Source of the DNA: Pseudomonadota bacterium
GTDB taxonomy: Bacteria > Pseudomonadota > Gammaproteobacteria > Steroidobacterales > Steroidobacteraceae
Reading direction: 5' to 3'
NCBI GenBank assembly: GCA_947454465.1
Contig: CANGJP010000023.1
Location: 1-33,960 of the forward strand
DNA length: 33,960 nucleotides
A program made the position numbers and the translations under genes. Within the stretch, counting starts at the first letter, position 1. Every line of letters starts with the position of its first letter. Below the pieces are notes generated by a model that made no database searches, had not been told where the DNA came from, and saw nothing but the letters and a program-made list of their open reading frames with translations. This document shows, piece after piece, positions 7,975-16,717 of this stretch.

Positions 7975-8958
7975 TTATTGGCCGTGTGCACCGCGTGCGA
8001 TGGTGGCAAGTACCGCCATGCGAACTGCCACGCCATTAGTGACTTGTTGCTGGATGACAGATTGTTTGCCATCGGCCACATCATCAGTAATCTCTACGCC
8101 GCGATTCATGGGGGCTGGATGCATGACGATGGCATCGGGTTTAGCGAGCTTCATGCGTTCTGGCGTTAGACCAAACTCACGACAATAGCCGGAATCATCC
8201 GGAATATGCGCTTGCTGCATACGTTCTTTCTGAATACGCAGTGCCATGACTACATCGACATCTTGGATGGCTTTATTAATGTCGGTGTGTCGTATTGCGC
8301 CCTTAAACTCATGAGCTGGAGGCAATAAGTGTTCAGGACCTGCAATTCGTACCTCACCAATACCTAGGGTATTTAATGCGCGCCAAGTGGAACGGGCAAC
8401 TCGTGAATGCATTAAGTCACCGACAATCAGGATGCTTAGATTATTAAAATCAGGTTTATGTTGTCTGATCGTAAGTGCATCGAGCAATCCTTGAGTTGGA
8501 TGCGAGACGTGCGCTTCACCGGCATTAAGAATGCTGACATGCGATGCAACAAATGGTGCGACTTGTGCGGGCAGTCCTGGTTCGGCATCACGCATGACCA
8601 GTACATCAGCATGCATGGCCTGCAAGGTGTACAGCGTATCGAGCACGGTTTCGCCCTTAACGCGCGATGAAGTTTGCATGTCGAGGTTGACCACGTACGC
8701 GCCGAGTCGTTGCGCTGCCAGCTCGAATGAGACGCGGGTGCGAGTGCTGGGCTCAAAAAATAAATTGGCTACAGTGTGTCCGGCGAGGCTTTGATCGCGG
8801 GCTGGCAGTTCATGCGGTTTGCGCACATAAAACTGTGCTAAATCTAGCAGCGCAGTAATCTCGTTGCGTGTCAGTCCATCTAATGTAATCAGATGGCGTA
8901 ACCGGCCTGTATCGGTGCGCTGAACGTGTTGGCTTAACGCGGTATCAAAATGAGTCAT
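7975..8958 (-). CDS. pyrB: Aspartate carbamoyltransferase catalytic subunit
   Basis: PyrB catalyses the committed step of pyrimidine synthesis, joining carbamoyl phosphate and aspartate. The 327-residue product has the carbamoyl-phosphate loop FFEPSTRTRVSFE near residues 68-80, the HPTQGLLDALT segment, the GDLMHSRVARS loop, and the C-terminal MHPAPMNRGVEI motif of the aspartate domain. Length and motifs match the Pseudomonas-type enzyme that works without PyrI. In many relatives an inactive PyrC-like protein follows directly; here pyrK follows instead. The gene is downstream of ruvX with an 86-base gap containing hairpins that may act as a pyrimidine-responsive leader. Confidence 0.96.
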   Translation of the reverse strand: MTHFDTALSQHVQRTDTGRLRHLITLDGLTRNEITALLDLAQFYVRKPHELPARDQSLAGHTVANLFFEPSTRTRVSFELAAQRLGAYVVNLDMQTSSRVKGETVLDTLYTLQAMHADVLVMRDAEPGLPAQVAPFVASHVSILNAGEAHVSHPTQGLLDALTIRQHKPDFNNLSILIVGDLMHSRVARSTWRALNTLGIGEVRIAGPEHLLPPAHEFKGAIRHTDINKAIQDVDVVMALRIQKERMQQAHIPDDSGYCREFGLTPERMKLAKPDAIVMHPAPMNRGVEITDDVADGKQSVIQQQVTNGVAVRMAVLATIARGAHGQ

Positions 8959-8978
8959 GTTGTCTCTGCTTTCACTAC

Positions 8979-9027
8979 GCCAGCGAGCGATCTCTGGCTT
9001 GAGGTTGGGCTGTTATGCCCTGCAACC
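8979..9027 (-). promoter_or_regulatory. Structured leader upstream of pyrB
   Basis: The gap between ruvX and pyrB holds two hairpins on the minus strand. One has stem GGTT+GGGC paired with GCCC+AACC (9003-9027) with a three-base bulge and a six-base loop. The other has stem GCCAG/CTGGC (8979-8998). AT-rich sequence just upstream (about 9028-9045) could hold a -10 box. pyr genes in other proteobacteria are often controlled by leader attenuation, but no leader peptide or T-tract is clear here. The function is inferred from position only. Confidence 0.3.
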
Positions 9028-9044
9028 TATACTCTATCTATAAT

Positions 9045-9500
9045 TTAATGACGCTGACTAAACCAGCGCTCCAGAACCACCTTAGCGGCCATCATATCCA
9101 CGTCGGCATGCGTCACGCGCCGAGTTTTCACCCCGGTACGTCGCAGATAAGCCAGTTCCCGTTCAGCTTCTTTCGAACTGTGGCGTTCGTCAACTAGCGT
9201 GACAGGCAATTTACTGCGCTGAGCCAGTTCGTTGGCAAAGGACTGTGCCGCTGCAGTCATGCCCGTGGGGCTACCATCGTCATTATACGGAAGGCCGACG
9301 ACTAACTGGCTGGGTAAATAATCGCGTACTAGGGTGTCGATTTTAGCCCACGGAGTTTGGTGTTGCTGGCATTCCAAAGTACACAGTCCTTGCGCAATGC
9401 GGCTCATGGTATTGCCGCTGGCCACGCCAATGCGGCGCGTGCCGTAATCAAAGGCCAGAATCACTATCAACTCGGGAGCGGGTGACATTCTATCGTTCAT
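9045..9500 (-). CDS. ruvX: Putative pre-16S rRNA nuclease / Holliday junction resolvase-like YqgF
   Basis: This is a 151-residue RNase H-fold protein that in E. coli trims the 5' end of pre-16S rRNA. The N-terminal catalytic strand reads LAFDYGTRRIGVASG with the first Asp. VVGLPYNDDGS is the conserved middle motif, LVDERHSSKEAE carries the Glu segment, and VDMMAAKVVLERWF holds the last acidic residue. The open frame extends upstream to 9665, but the start is placed at the ATG at 9500 because it overlaps the yqgE stop in an ATGA junction and gives the normal family length. The yqgE-ruvX-pyrB order is widely conserved. Confidence 0.94.
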   Translation of the reverse strand: MNDRMSPAPELIVILAFDYGTRRIGVASGNTMSRIAQGLCTLECQQHQTPWAKIDTLVRDYLPSQLVVGLPYNDDGSPTGMTAAAQSFANELAQRSKLPVTLVDERHSSKEAERELAYLRRTGVKTRRVTHADVDMMAAKVVLERWFSQRH

Positions 9501-10060
9501 GCATGCCCCGTCAGGGTACTGAGTGTGGCCAGATTGATGCCCAGCACATGAGCTGCAGCCTGCCAACGCTGTTCGTAAGGGGTATCGAACAGGATGTGGG
9601 CTTGAAAGGGGGCGGTCAGCCACGTATTTTGAGCCATTTCCGCTTCCAGTTGGCCGGCCTCCCACCCCGCATAACCGAGCACCATCTGCATGGGCTCTGG
9701 TCCGTGACCTGCGGCGATAGATTGGAGAATGTCGCGAGAGGTGGTGACGTGCAGAGTTTCTGATACGACCAGCGTCGAATTCCAGCGCGATCCATCACGA
9801 TGAATGACGAAACCACGATCGGTCTGTACGGGGCCACCGCGCAAAATTGGTTGAGTACATAACGTAGTGTTCGTACTTTGCAGTTCCAGTTGGTCGAATA
9901 CCTCGCCCATTGACATCTGCATCGGACGATTGATGATGATACCCAATGCACCCTGCGCAGTGTGTTCACAAATCAAGGTGACGGTCTGGGAGAAATTGCT
10001 GTCGGCCAAGGTTGGCATGGCGATCAGTAACTGATTGCTCAGATAAGGGGATTCAGACAT
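9497..10060 (-). CDS. yqgE: UPF0301/AlgH family protein YqgE
   Basis: This is a 187-residue DUF179 protein. It opens with SNQLLIAMPTLADSNFSQTV, here split around the LLIAMP and DxxF motifs, and continues with LICEHTAQGALGIIINRP, the hallmark of the family. GGPV in the middle and GYAGWEAGQLEAE are further conserved blocks. AlgH was linked to alginate regulation in Pseudomonas, but the biochemical role is unclear. It is the first gene of a minus-strand operon with ruvX, pyrB and pyrK and is divergent from glnE. Confidence 0.94.
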   Translation of the reverse strand: MSESPYLSNQLLIAMPTLADSNFSQTVTLICEHTAQGALGIIINRPMQMSMGEVFDQLELQSTNTTLCTQPILRGGPVQTDRGFVIHRDGSRWNSTLVVSETLHVTTSRDILQSIAAGHGPEPMQMVLGYAGWEAGQLEAEMAQNTWLTAPFQAHILFDTPYEQRWQAAAHVLGINLATLSTLTGHA

Positions 10061-10180
10061 GGGTAAAGTATCGGTGCTTCGCGTCGCGCGCTCAAGCCAT
10101 CTAGATGGATTTTGTGGATTATTTGTTTCGGTGTCTCTCGTTGTGCTGATGAGGGCAAGAATCAGTACACTGCCGTGACC

Positions 10181-13078
10181 ATGACCATTGCTCCATCTAC
10201 TTACACCACGTTCGATGCGCTACCACCTGAGTTACGTGCACCCGTGACCGGCCAATGGCAATCGTTGATTGAACGATTAACGCCTGCGCAGCAGCACCTG
10301 CTGAGCGCACCACCCATCTCACAATCTGTGCCGAAGGTATTTGCAAGCAGTGACTTTGTCGCCAATGCCTGTTTACGTGATGCTGAACTTTTGCCACGCT
10401 TGCTGACCACAGGACAGCTCTTGGAGGTCGTGGATCTCGATTGGCTGCGTGCGCAGTTACAGGCAGCACTCCATGGTATTAGCGATGAGATGGCGTTCCA
10501 ATCTGCATTACGCCGTTTCCGTTTGCAGCACATGGTACGCATTGCTTGGCGCGATATTGCAGGATGGTCGCCACTTAACGAAACGTTGTTGGATTTATCT
10601 AACCTTGCTGATGTATGTGTGCAGGCAGCGTATGCCCGAGCATATGAGCACTTCGTGGCTTTATATGGAGCGCCCATCGGACGTGACAGCGGATTACAAC
10701 AGCCGTTACTGATTTTAGCGATGGGTAAGCTTGGCGGTCGTGAACTGAATTATTCCTCTGACATTGATCTGATTTTTATCTATCCAGAATCTGGGGAGAC
10801 AAATGCTCCGCAGCCTGTTGCCAATGAAGAATTTTTTCTGCGTTTAGGTCAGCGCATTATTCAATGGTTGTCTAATAAAACGGCTGATGGCTTTGTTTTT
10901 CGCGTGGACATGCGACTGAGGCCTTTCGGTGACAGCGGTTCATTGGTAGTCAGTTTTGACAGTCTAGAGACGTATTTGCAGCAGCATGGTCGTGATTGGG
11001 AGCGTTACGCGTTTGTAAAAGCCAGACCGATTACCGCTATGGATGATTATCAGGCCTTGTACAAGAACGTCATTCGTCCTTTTGTGTATCGTCGCTACTT
11101 GGATTTCTCAGTATTTGAATCACTGCGCAACATGAAACAAATGATTGCGCGTGAAGTGGCGCGCCGAGAATTACAAGATCACGTCAAGTTGGGCCCAGGG
11201 GGTATCCGTGAAGTGGAATTCATCGTGCAGGCATTTCAATTGCTACGTGGGGGTAATGATGTGCAACTCCAGTCACGTGAATTGCAGCAAGTGTTGCCAA
11301 AATTAATCGGACACAAATTGCTCACTCAAGAAGCGGTGGATGAATTATTGGTTGCGTATCGCTACTTACGACGGGTCGAAAATCGTTTGCAGGAGTGGAG
11401 TGACCATAATACCCACTTCTTACCTAAGCCTGATGAGGCACGATTGCGGCTTGCAATATCACTTAATTATCCTGACTGGCTTAGTTTAATCGCTGAACTC
11501 AATCGACATCGTGATCGTGTTAGTTACTGGTTTGCGAGCGTAGTCTTTGGTAGTGCAGTCGAGACGGCGAGCGCCCACTCGACATCAGATACGTATCTTG
11601 ATTCGACGATCAGTGATGAAGAGTTACGCGTTGCGGTGCAGGCCGTTGGCATTACCGATGCTGAAAACATTGTGCAGCAACTGCGTCAACTTCGTGACAG
11701 TGGATATTATAAGCGTCTGGATGAGCATGGTAAGCAGCGGTTGCGTGTGCTCATGACCCCGCTATTGCGCTTGATCAGTCGGCAAATGGATCAACATGTT
11801 TTGTTTACTCGGGTGCTGCGTATCATCGAAAGAATCGGTGGTCGTACGGTATATCTGGCCTTGCTGAATGAGCATCCCCACGTGCTTTCCTTGATGATTG
11901 ATTTATGTTTGCACAGTGAGTTTCTTGCTGATCAGATCGCATCCTTTCCGCTATTGCTGGATGAACTTATTGATGCGCGGTTAATGACGGATTTGCCAAC
12001 ACGTTGTTCATTGGCGACAGAGCTTGAATTAAAAATGAGCAATGCCGATGCCGATGATGAAGAGCGTCAAGTGGAATTGCTGCGTGAGTTCCAGCGGGTG
12101 GCCATGTTTCGTATTGCAGTGGCCGATTTGACGGGGCGTATGCCGTTAATGAAAGTCAGTGATCGATTAACCGATCTGGCCGAGTTGATTCTGCAACAGG
12201 TATTGAGCATGGCATGGGCGCAACTCTGTCAACGTCATGGTCAGCCGCGTTGTGGTCATGATTTTGCGAATACACAGCCTGCCGGCGTAGTGATTGTGGC
12301 CTATGGTAAGTTGGGCGGCATCGAGTTGGGGTACGGCTCTGATTTAGACTTGGTGTTCCTGCACGATTCTACCGGCGCTGTTCAGCAGACGGATGGTGCG
12401 CAGCCAATAGAAAACAGCGTGTTCTTTGCACGCCTAGGGCAGCGCTTGGTGCATTTGCTTACCACGCACACCCGCGCAGGCCGTTTATATGAGGTGGACG
12501 TTCGACTGCGGCCCAATGGCAAGGGCGGCTTGCTGGTTCAAAGTTTGAGTAGTTATGAGCAGTATCAGCAGAAAGAAGCCTGGACATGGGAGCATCAAGC
12601 CTTGTTGCGCGCACGTGCCGTGGCGGGTGAGGTGCAACTCATGCGGCAATTTGAAGAGATTCGTACCCGTATCTTAAGGCAAGCAATCCGCCGTGATGGT
12701 CTGCGTGAAGAGGTGCGCAAGATGCGCCAGCGCATGAGAGATGAACTTTCTGAAGCGGGGGTAGGTCAGTTCGATCTGAAACAAGACGCCGGCGGCATTG
12801 CCGATATTGAATTTCTAGTGCAGTACTGGATGTTGCGTTGGGCTGATGACTATCCTCCTGTCATCTTATTCAGTGACAATATTCGACAGTTAGAAAGTTT
12901 AGCCTCGGGTAACCTTATACCTCAGGAACAAGTTGATTTTCTAACCAGTACCTATCGCAAGTACCGTGCGCATTTGCATCATTTATCATTAAGCGGTGCG
13001 GGCAATGTGATTGCCGAGACTGAATTTGTCGCCGAGCGTCAGGGCGTGGTGCAAATCTGGCAACAGACCATGACCTGA
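10181..13078 (+). CDS. glnE: Bifunctional glutamine synthetase adenylyltransferase/adenylyl-removing enzyme
   Basis: GlnE attaches AMP to, or removes it from, glutamine synthetase in response to PII and glutamine, setting nitrogen assimilation. The product is 965 residues with the expected two nucleotidyltransferase halves. The N-terminal (removing) half has GKLGGRELNYSSDIDLIF near residues 183-200. The C-terminal (adenylylating) half has GKLGGIELGYGSDLDLVF near 708-725. Each is followed by a VD(M/V)RLRP(F/N)G motif and a GxGGI or AGGIADIEF helix. The frame is open from a TTG at 10112, but the ATG at 10181 gives a normal length; a GTG at 10175 is an alternative. No strong ribosome-binding site decides between them. 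Confidence 0.95.
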   Translation: MTIAPSTYTTFDALPPELRAPVTGQWQSLIERLTPAQQHLLSAPPISQSVPKVFASSDFVANACLRDAELLPRLLTTGQLLEVVDLDWLRAQLQAALHGISDEMAFQSALRRFRLQHMVRIAWRDIAGWSPLNETLLDLSNLADVCVQAAYARAYEHFVALYGAPIGRDSGLQQPLLILAMGKLGGRELNYSSDIDLIFIYPESGETNAPQPVANEEFFLRLGQRIIQWLSNKTADGFVFRVDMRLRPFGDSGSLVVSFDSLETYLQQHGRDWERYAFVKARPITAMDDYQALYKNVIRPFVYRRYLDFSVFESLRNMKQMIAREVARRELQDHVKLGPGGIREVEFIVQAFQLLRGGNDVQLQSRELQQVLPKLIGHKLLTQEAVDELLVAYRYLRRVENRLQEWSDHNTHFLPKPDEARLRLAISLNYPDWLSLIAELNRHRDRVSYWFASVVFGSAVETASAHSTSDTYLDSTISDEELRVAVQAVGITDAENIVQQLRQLRDSGYYKRLDEHGKQRLRVLMTPLLRLISRQMDQHVLFTRVLRIIERIGGRTVYLALLNEHPHVLSLMIDLCLHSEFLADQIASFPLLLDELIDARLMTDLPTRCSLATELELKMSNADADDEERQVELLREFQRVAMFRIAVADLTGRMPLMKVSDRLTDLAELILQQVLSMAWAQLCQRHGQPRCGHDFANTQPAGVVIVAYGKLGGIELGYGSDLDLVFLHDSTGAVQQTDGAQPIENSVFFARLGQRLVHLLTTHTRAGRLYEVDVRLRPNGKGGLLVQSLSSYEQYQQKEAWTWEHQALLRARAVAGEVQLMRQFEEIRTRILRQAIRRDGLREEVRKMRQRMRDELSEAGVGQFDLKQDAGGIADIEFLVQYWMLRWADDYPPVILFSDNIRQLESLASGNLIPQEQVDFLTSTYRKYRAHLHHLSLSGAGNVIAETEFVAERQGVVQIWQQTMT

Positions 13079-13126
13079 TGTCATGGTGTGCGATGACTTG
13101 GCTTGATTAGAGTGGGAAACTAAATT

Positions 13127-13570
13127 GTGAGCAGTGAGCAGCTAACTTCCATTTGGCGTCCGGATGTGACGCTCGATACCTTGCGCGAGCGAACGCTCGA
13201 CACCTTGGTCAGTCATCTCGGTATACAAATTACCGCACTGGGGCCCGATTACATGCAGGCCACCATGCCGGTGGATGCGCGTACCTGTCAGCCTCTACGC
13301 ATTCTGCATGGTGGCGCGTCGGTGGTGCTGGCTGAAACTTTGGGTAGTTTTGCTGCTAATGCGGTGGTGGATAGCACGCGCTTTGCTTGCGTGGGGCAAG
13401 AAATTAATGCTAACCATTTGCGTCCCGCACCGGTCGGTCAAATCGTCACGGGGGTTACTAAGCCATTTCACCTCGGCGCCCGCAGTCAGGTGTGGGGCAT
13501 CGAAATCATGGATGAGCGCGGCAAGCGCATCTGCGTGTCGCGAATTACCATGGCAGTGATCAATCGCTAG
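13127..13570 (+). CDS. Hotdog-fold acyl-CoA thioesterase, MenI/YdiI-like
   Basis: This is a 147-residue hotdog-fold thioesterase of the PaaI/YdiI group, which hydrolyses acyl-CoA thioesters such as 1,4-dihydroxy-2-naphthoyl-CoA. The signature LHGGASVVLAETLGS is seen near residues 61-75 and contains the catalytic Glu. GQEINANHLRPA and FHLGARSQVWGIEI follow as in YdiI. The start is a GTG at 13127 with a weak purine-rich site (GTGGGAAA) upstream. Without menaquinone genes nearby the natural substrate is unclear; aromatic or fatty acyl-CoAs are both possible. It lies 48 bases after glnE on the same strand. Confidence 0.88.
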   Translation: MSSEQLTSIWRPDVTLDTLRERTLDTLVSHLGIQITALGPDYMQATMPVDARTCQPLRILHGGASVVLAETLGSFAANAVVDSTRFACVGQEINANHLRPAPVGQIVTGVTKPFHLGARSQVWGIEIMDERGKRICVSRITMAVINR

Positions 13571-13635
13571 CCCCTTGTGGCAGAATTCGCGCCTGAAGTT
13601 TTTGTATCGCACAGATTTAAGTGAGATTGCCCAAG

Positions 13636-13839
13636 ATGACCGTCGTGCACAGTGACAAGTTGATTGCGCCCAATTCCCAAAACCAGTATCAGGTTAGCGC
13701 TGCTGATTTACCGCTTGCTTGCCCCATGCCGAGTATGCAGTTATGGAATTCGCATCCCAAAGTATATTTGCCTATTGAGAAAACCGGTTGGGCGAAGTGT
13801 CCGTATTGCAGTGCGGAATACACGCTGAGCAACAGGTAG
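13636..13839 (+). CDS. CHCC-type zinc-finger protein (NDUFS6-like domain)
   Basis: This is a small protein of 67 residues with the motif LPLACPMPSMQLWNSHPKVY followed by WAKCPYCSAEY. The C-x(8)-H pattern with a C-x2-C pair matches the zinc-finger CHCC domain (PF10276-like), related to the NDUFS6 subunit of complex I. These small proteins are common near LPS genes in betaproteobacteria and are uncharacterised. The ATG at 13636 is chosen over the in-frame GTG at 13621 because a GTGAGA ribosome-binding site lies nine bases before it. It is the last plus-strand gene before the envelope block. Confidence 0.82.
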   Translation: MTVVHSDKLIAPNSQNQYQVSAADLPLACPMPSMQLWNSHPKVYLPIEKTGWAKCPYCSAEYTLSNR

Positions 13840-13852
13840 GCTGCAGTTTTAC

Positions 13853-14305
13853 TTATTTGTTTCTTGACTTAGATGCAAACGTCTTGCAGTTGTTACCCTG
13901 CCATGCCCAATTAGTAATTGTTCCATATGCGTTAACGGTGAAGCGCGTGATGCATTGCATGGAAATATTCTGAATTGGCGTGGTTTTCTGAACGTAAGTT
14001 GTTGAAGTCTCCGAATACGTTCCGTAAGCAGATCCACCCGTTCCATATATATTTGCAGTTCCAGAAGTTTGGGTGGTTTGTGGAACGTTTGTTGTATAGC
14101 CACCAAGCTGTATATTCCTACGGTTCGAATATTCGATTAACTTACCTCCATTTGATAGAGGTATTGATTTAGAGGGTGCTCCCCACCTCATTAATAAGTT
14201 ATCCATACTAGAACCAACTCAGGAATCTAAGATTTTTTCATAGTTTTTTGTCGTGGCGCATCCAGCGAGAAAAACTAGTGACATTGTTGCCAATATGATT
14301 TTCAT
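13853..14305 (-). pseudogene. Small lipoprotein gene with an in-frame TGA at codon 29
   Basis: Reading the minus strand from the ATG at 14305, which has AGAGGA five bases upstream, gives a lipoprotein signal peptide with lipobox LAGC (Cys16), then TTKNYEKILDS, then TGA at 14219-14221. The same frame continues without a shift as VGSSMDNLLMRWGAP and on to a stop at 13853, 150 codons in all. The remaining sequence is rich in Thr, Ser, Tyr and Gly, and ends with a Cys-bearing TRFTVNAYGTITNWAWQGNNC region. Similar small outer-membrane lipoproteins have an SWxG...L...WGxP motif, and the TGA falls exactly where that Trp is expected, so TGG to TGA is the simplest reading. It could be a recent nonsense mutation, a sequencing error or readthrough. 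The function is unknown. Confidence 0.8.
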
Positions 14306-14397
14306 GTTTGTCCTCTGTGTTTCCTTAAGATCAGCCGATATTTTGTGTTTTTCAGAATTTGTTAATCAAAAAATACTGTCGAAAATACCAGGGCTAC

Positions 14398-14805
14398 TCA
14401 ACTAGCCGAGTCTGTTTTGTAACTCGCATAACTCTTTTCTTCAACAATCTTTGAGCCGAGTTTGTCATTAATCAGGCGTTTAACGGCAGCACGATCATCA
14501 TTGATGAAGTACACCGCACGGGCTAGTCGAATAAATTCTTCGCCGAAGCGTTGATGACGTTCTTCATCGCGAATTTGGTCTTCAATGTCCCACAGTTGGG
14601 CATTGATACGCTTGAGTTCGCTCCATTCTGTGTTTATGTTGATCTTGGCGTAATCGGACTTAGCCCACGTATCGCTGAGTAATTGAAGTTCCAGTTTGAC
14701 ATTGGCAACTTTCTTGGCATCACTCATGCGTTCTGATTTGATTTCCAGAATGGTGAGTTTATCGATCAATTCACCCGGCGATACCGGTACGGAAATTTCA
14801 GCCAT
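14398..14805 (-). CDS. DUF6165 family protein
   Basis: This is a 135-residue, highly charged, helical protein. MAEISVPVSPGELIDKLTIL at the start and LWDIEDQIRDEE in the middle are characteristic of DUF6165, a family found beside LPS core and glycosyltransferase genes. No signal peptide or membrane segment is seen, so it is probably cytoplasmic. Its function is unknown. An in-frame TTG at 14817 is possible, but the ATG at 14805 has GAGG six bases upstream. It lies 34 bases downstream of the GT9 glycosyltransferase and is probably co-transcribed with it. Confidence 0.82.
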   Translation of the reverse strand: MAEISVPVSPGELIDKLTILEIKSERMSDAKKVANVKLELQLLSDTWAKSDYAKININTEWSELKRINAQLWDIEDQIRDEERHQRFGEEFIRLARAVYFINDDRAAVKRLINDKLGSKIVEEKSYASYKTDSAS

Positions 14806-14839
14806 TACACACCTCAACTTATTGTGGTTCCCAGTATAC

Positions 14840-15895
14840 CTAGTGGTGAGCCGTCTTGGCGGCTAGAACCTGTTGTAGTTTTTGAATCACATCTTCAGGA
14901 GTGATCAGATCCATCACGCCAGGTAATTCAATCTTTCGTGTCCACGGTACTTGGTTTGCGGATTGATGGAGTATTGTTTCACAGGCCGCAGGGTATTTAT
15001 CTACACACCATTTACGACTGAAATAGGGTCCGCTGCGAGCCGGGTTCGTGGCGGCATACAGACCGATTACGGGTGTGCCCACGGTGGTAGCCATGTGTGC
15101 TGGACCTGAGTCGGGTGTGATCAGCACCGTGGCGCGCTGCAAGGTAGCCAGTAGCTGTAGCAAGCTGTCCTTGCCCACGAGATTGATTGCCGGTTGGGTC
15201 ATGTGTGTACAAATAGCAGCACCCATGTCTTTCTCGAGCACACTGGGGCCGCCACAAATGAGCACCCGCATGCCTAGTACTTGAACTGCGAAGTCACCTA
15301 CTTGCGCATAGTGTTCGGCACGCCAGTTACGCAGAGTGTGACTGGAGCAGGGGCTGATGACGAGCGTGGGTTGCTGATCAGGAATGACCTGCTGGGCATG
15401 GTCGAGTGCCGTAGAGGGTAAGGGGATGTTCCATTGCGGTATGCGCGTGTGGATACCGAAATGCTCAGCAAAGCCGAACAGACCATCGAGTACGTGTTGG
15501 TTACGTTGAGCGGCAATGCGTGTGTTAGTGAATAGCCATTGCAGTTCACGCGCCCTTGCACGATCAAAACCGAGCTTCATCTGCGCGTTGACTAACAACG
15601 CAAGCGCACTGGCACGAATAGACAACTGCATGTGCAGCAGCACATCAAAGTGGCGCTGACGTAATTGTTGTCGCAATGCCCAATAGCCCTTCAGGCCGGT
15701 ACGTTTGTCGTACACAATAAATTCGATATCGGGTAAATGGCCCAATAACCTGGCTTCAAGTTTACCGATGATCCACGTAAATCGAGTGTGTGGCCAAGCC
15801 TGTTGTAAGCTGCGCACAACGGCGAGTGTATGGCAGACATCGCCGATGGCAGACAGACGCAGGATGCAGACAGAAGCGGGTGCGGTGGTATTCAT
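14840..15895 (-). CDS. Glycosyltransferase family 9 (heptosyltransferase-like)
   Basis: This is a 351-residue GT-B glycosyltransferase of the ADP-heptose:LPS heptosyltransferase family. The N-terminus reads VCILRLSAIGDVCHTLAVV, the usual family opening with the conserved Asp of SAIGD. The C-terminal half has LVISPCSSHTLRNW, where related enzymes bind the nucleotide sugar, and ITPDSGPAHMAT followed by GTPVIGLYAATNP, the donor-site signature. The frame is open to 16039, but the ATG at 15895 matches family starts. It is inferred to build the LPS inner core; which heptose it adds cannot be told. The gap to the divergent kdkA is only 39 bases. Confidence 0.9.
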   Translation of the reverse strand: MNTTAPASVCILRLSAIGDVCHTLAVVRSLQQAWPHTRFTWIIGKLEARLLGHLPDIEFIVYDKRTGLKGYWALRQQLRQRHFDVLLHMQLSIRASALALLVNAQMKLGFDRARARELQWLFTNTRIAAQRNQHVLDGLFGFAEHFGIHTRIPQWNIPLPSTALDHAQQVIPDQQPTLVISPCSSHTLRNWRAEHYAQVGDFAVQVLGMRVLICGGPSVLEKDMGAAICTHMTQPAINLVGKDSLLQLLATLQRATVLITPDSGPAHMATTVGTPVIGLYAATNPARSGPYFSRKWCVDKYPAACETILHQSANQVPWTRKIELPGVMDLITPEDVIQKLQQVLAAKTAHH

Positions 15896-15934
15896 TCCAA
15901 GTGGGTGAACTGAGTTCTGGCTGATATAGTACGA

Positions 15935-16717
15935 ATGATAATGAACAACGTGTCCATCCATCATAGAGATAGCCCCGCTGTGTGGAATTACCACAGGGAG
16001 GGCATCGTATATGACGCTGAATTGCTGGGCAAACATCAACTTGAGGTAAGCCCTGCGTTATTTGACCCTGCGTTTTGGCAGTTGCGGCAGGCGCTTTGTA
16101 CTGAGACGGGCGGGCGTGGTCGGGTGTATTTCATCAACGAAGGGACTTGTCACTGGGTATTGCGCCACTTTCGACGTGGCGGATTGATCGGCAAACTGAT
16201 TGCTGATCGCTATGTATGGATGGGTGAGGAACGCACGCGTTCATTTCGAGAGTGGCGATTGCTCGCGCAGTTGTACGCGCAAGGATTGCCTGTGCCGCAA
16301 CCGGTAGCGGCCCGTTATCAGCGCAAAGGACTGACTTATCGAGCCGATTTGATCACGGCTGCAATTCCTCAGGCGCGCACGCTGACACAGCGACTAGAGA
16401 ATGCGGCTCTCAGCGAATTGACGTGGCAGCAGCTCGGCGAAGTGCTGGCGCGTTTTCATGCGGCGGGTGTGCGGCATGCAGACTTAAATGCCCACAACAT
16501 TTTATTTGCTGCCGATCAATCGATTGTGGTGTTAGATTTTGATCGTGGGCAGTTCTGTAATGTTCAGTCAGCATGGATCGAAGGCGTGATGCAGCGATTG
16601 CTGCGTTCGCTGAATAAGCTGAAACAGCAGCGTCATATTCATTTTGATCAGCAGGATTGGCAGAGCCTACGTAAAGCTCATGATATGGCTTTGCAGGCGC
16701 TGATTCAGCGCCGATAG
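15935..16717 (+). CDS. kdkA: 3-deoxy-D-manno-octulosonic acid kinase
   Basis: KdkA phosphorylates the 4-position of Kdo on lipid A precursors, a modification found where the LPS core contains a single, phosphorylated Kdo. The 260-residue protein has a protein-kinase-like fold. RHFRRGGLIGKLIADRYVW is the family-specific segment, the catalytic loop is RHADLNAHNILF (H181, D183, N188), and the metal-binding motif is LDFDRG (D201, D203). Two ATGs (15935, 15941) are possible. A TATAGT hexamer at 15925-15930 is too close to be a normal promoter for these starts. The gene converges on the lpxL-type gene with a 13-base overlap at the 3' ends. Confidence 0.92.
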   Translation: MIMNNVSIHHRDSPAVWNYHREGIVYDAELLGKHQLEVSPALFDPAFWQLRQALCTETGGRGRVYFINEGTCHWVLRHFRRGGLIGKLIADRYVWMGEERTRSFREWRLLAQLYAQGLPVPQPVAARYQRKGLTYRADLITAAIPQARTLTQRLENAALSELTWQQLGEVLARFHAAGVRHADLNAHNILFAADQSIVVLDFDRGQFCNVQSAWIEGVMQRLLRSLNKLKQQRHIHFDQQDWQSLRKAHDMALQALIQRR

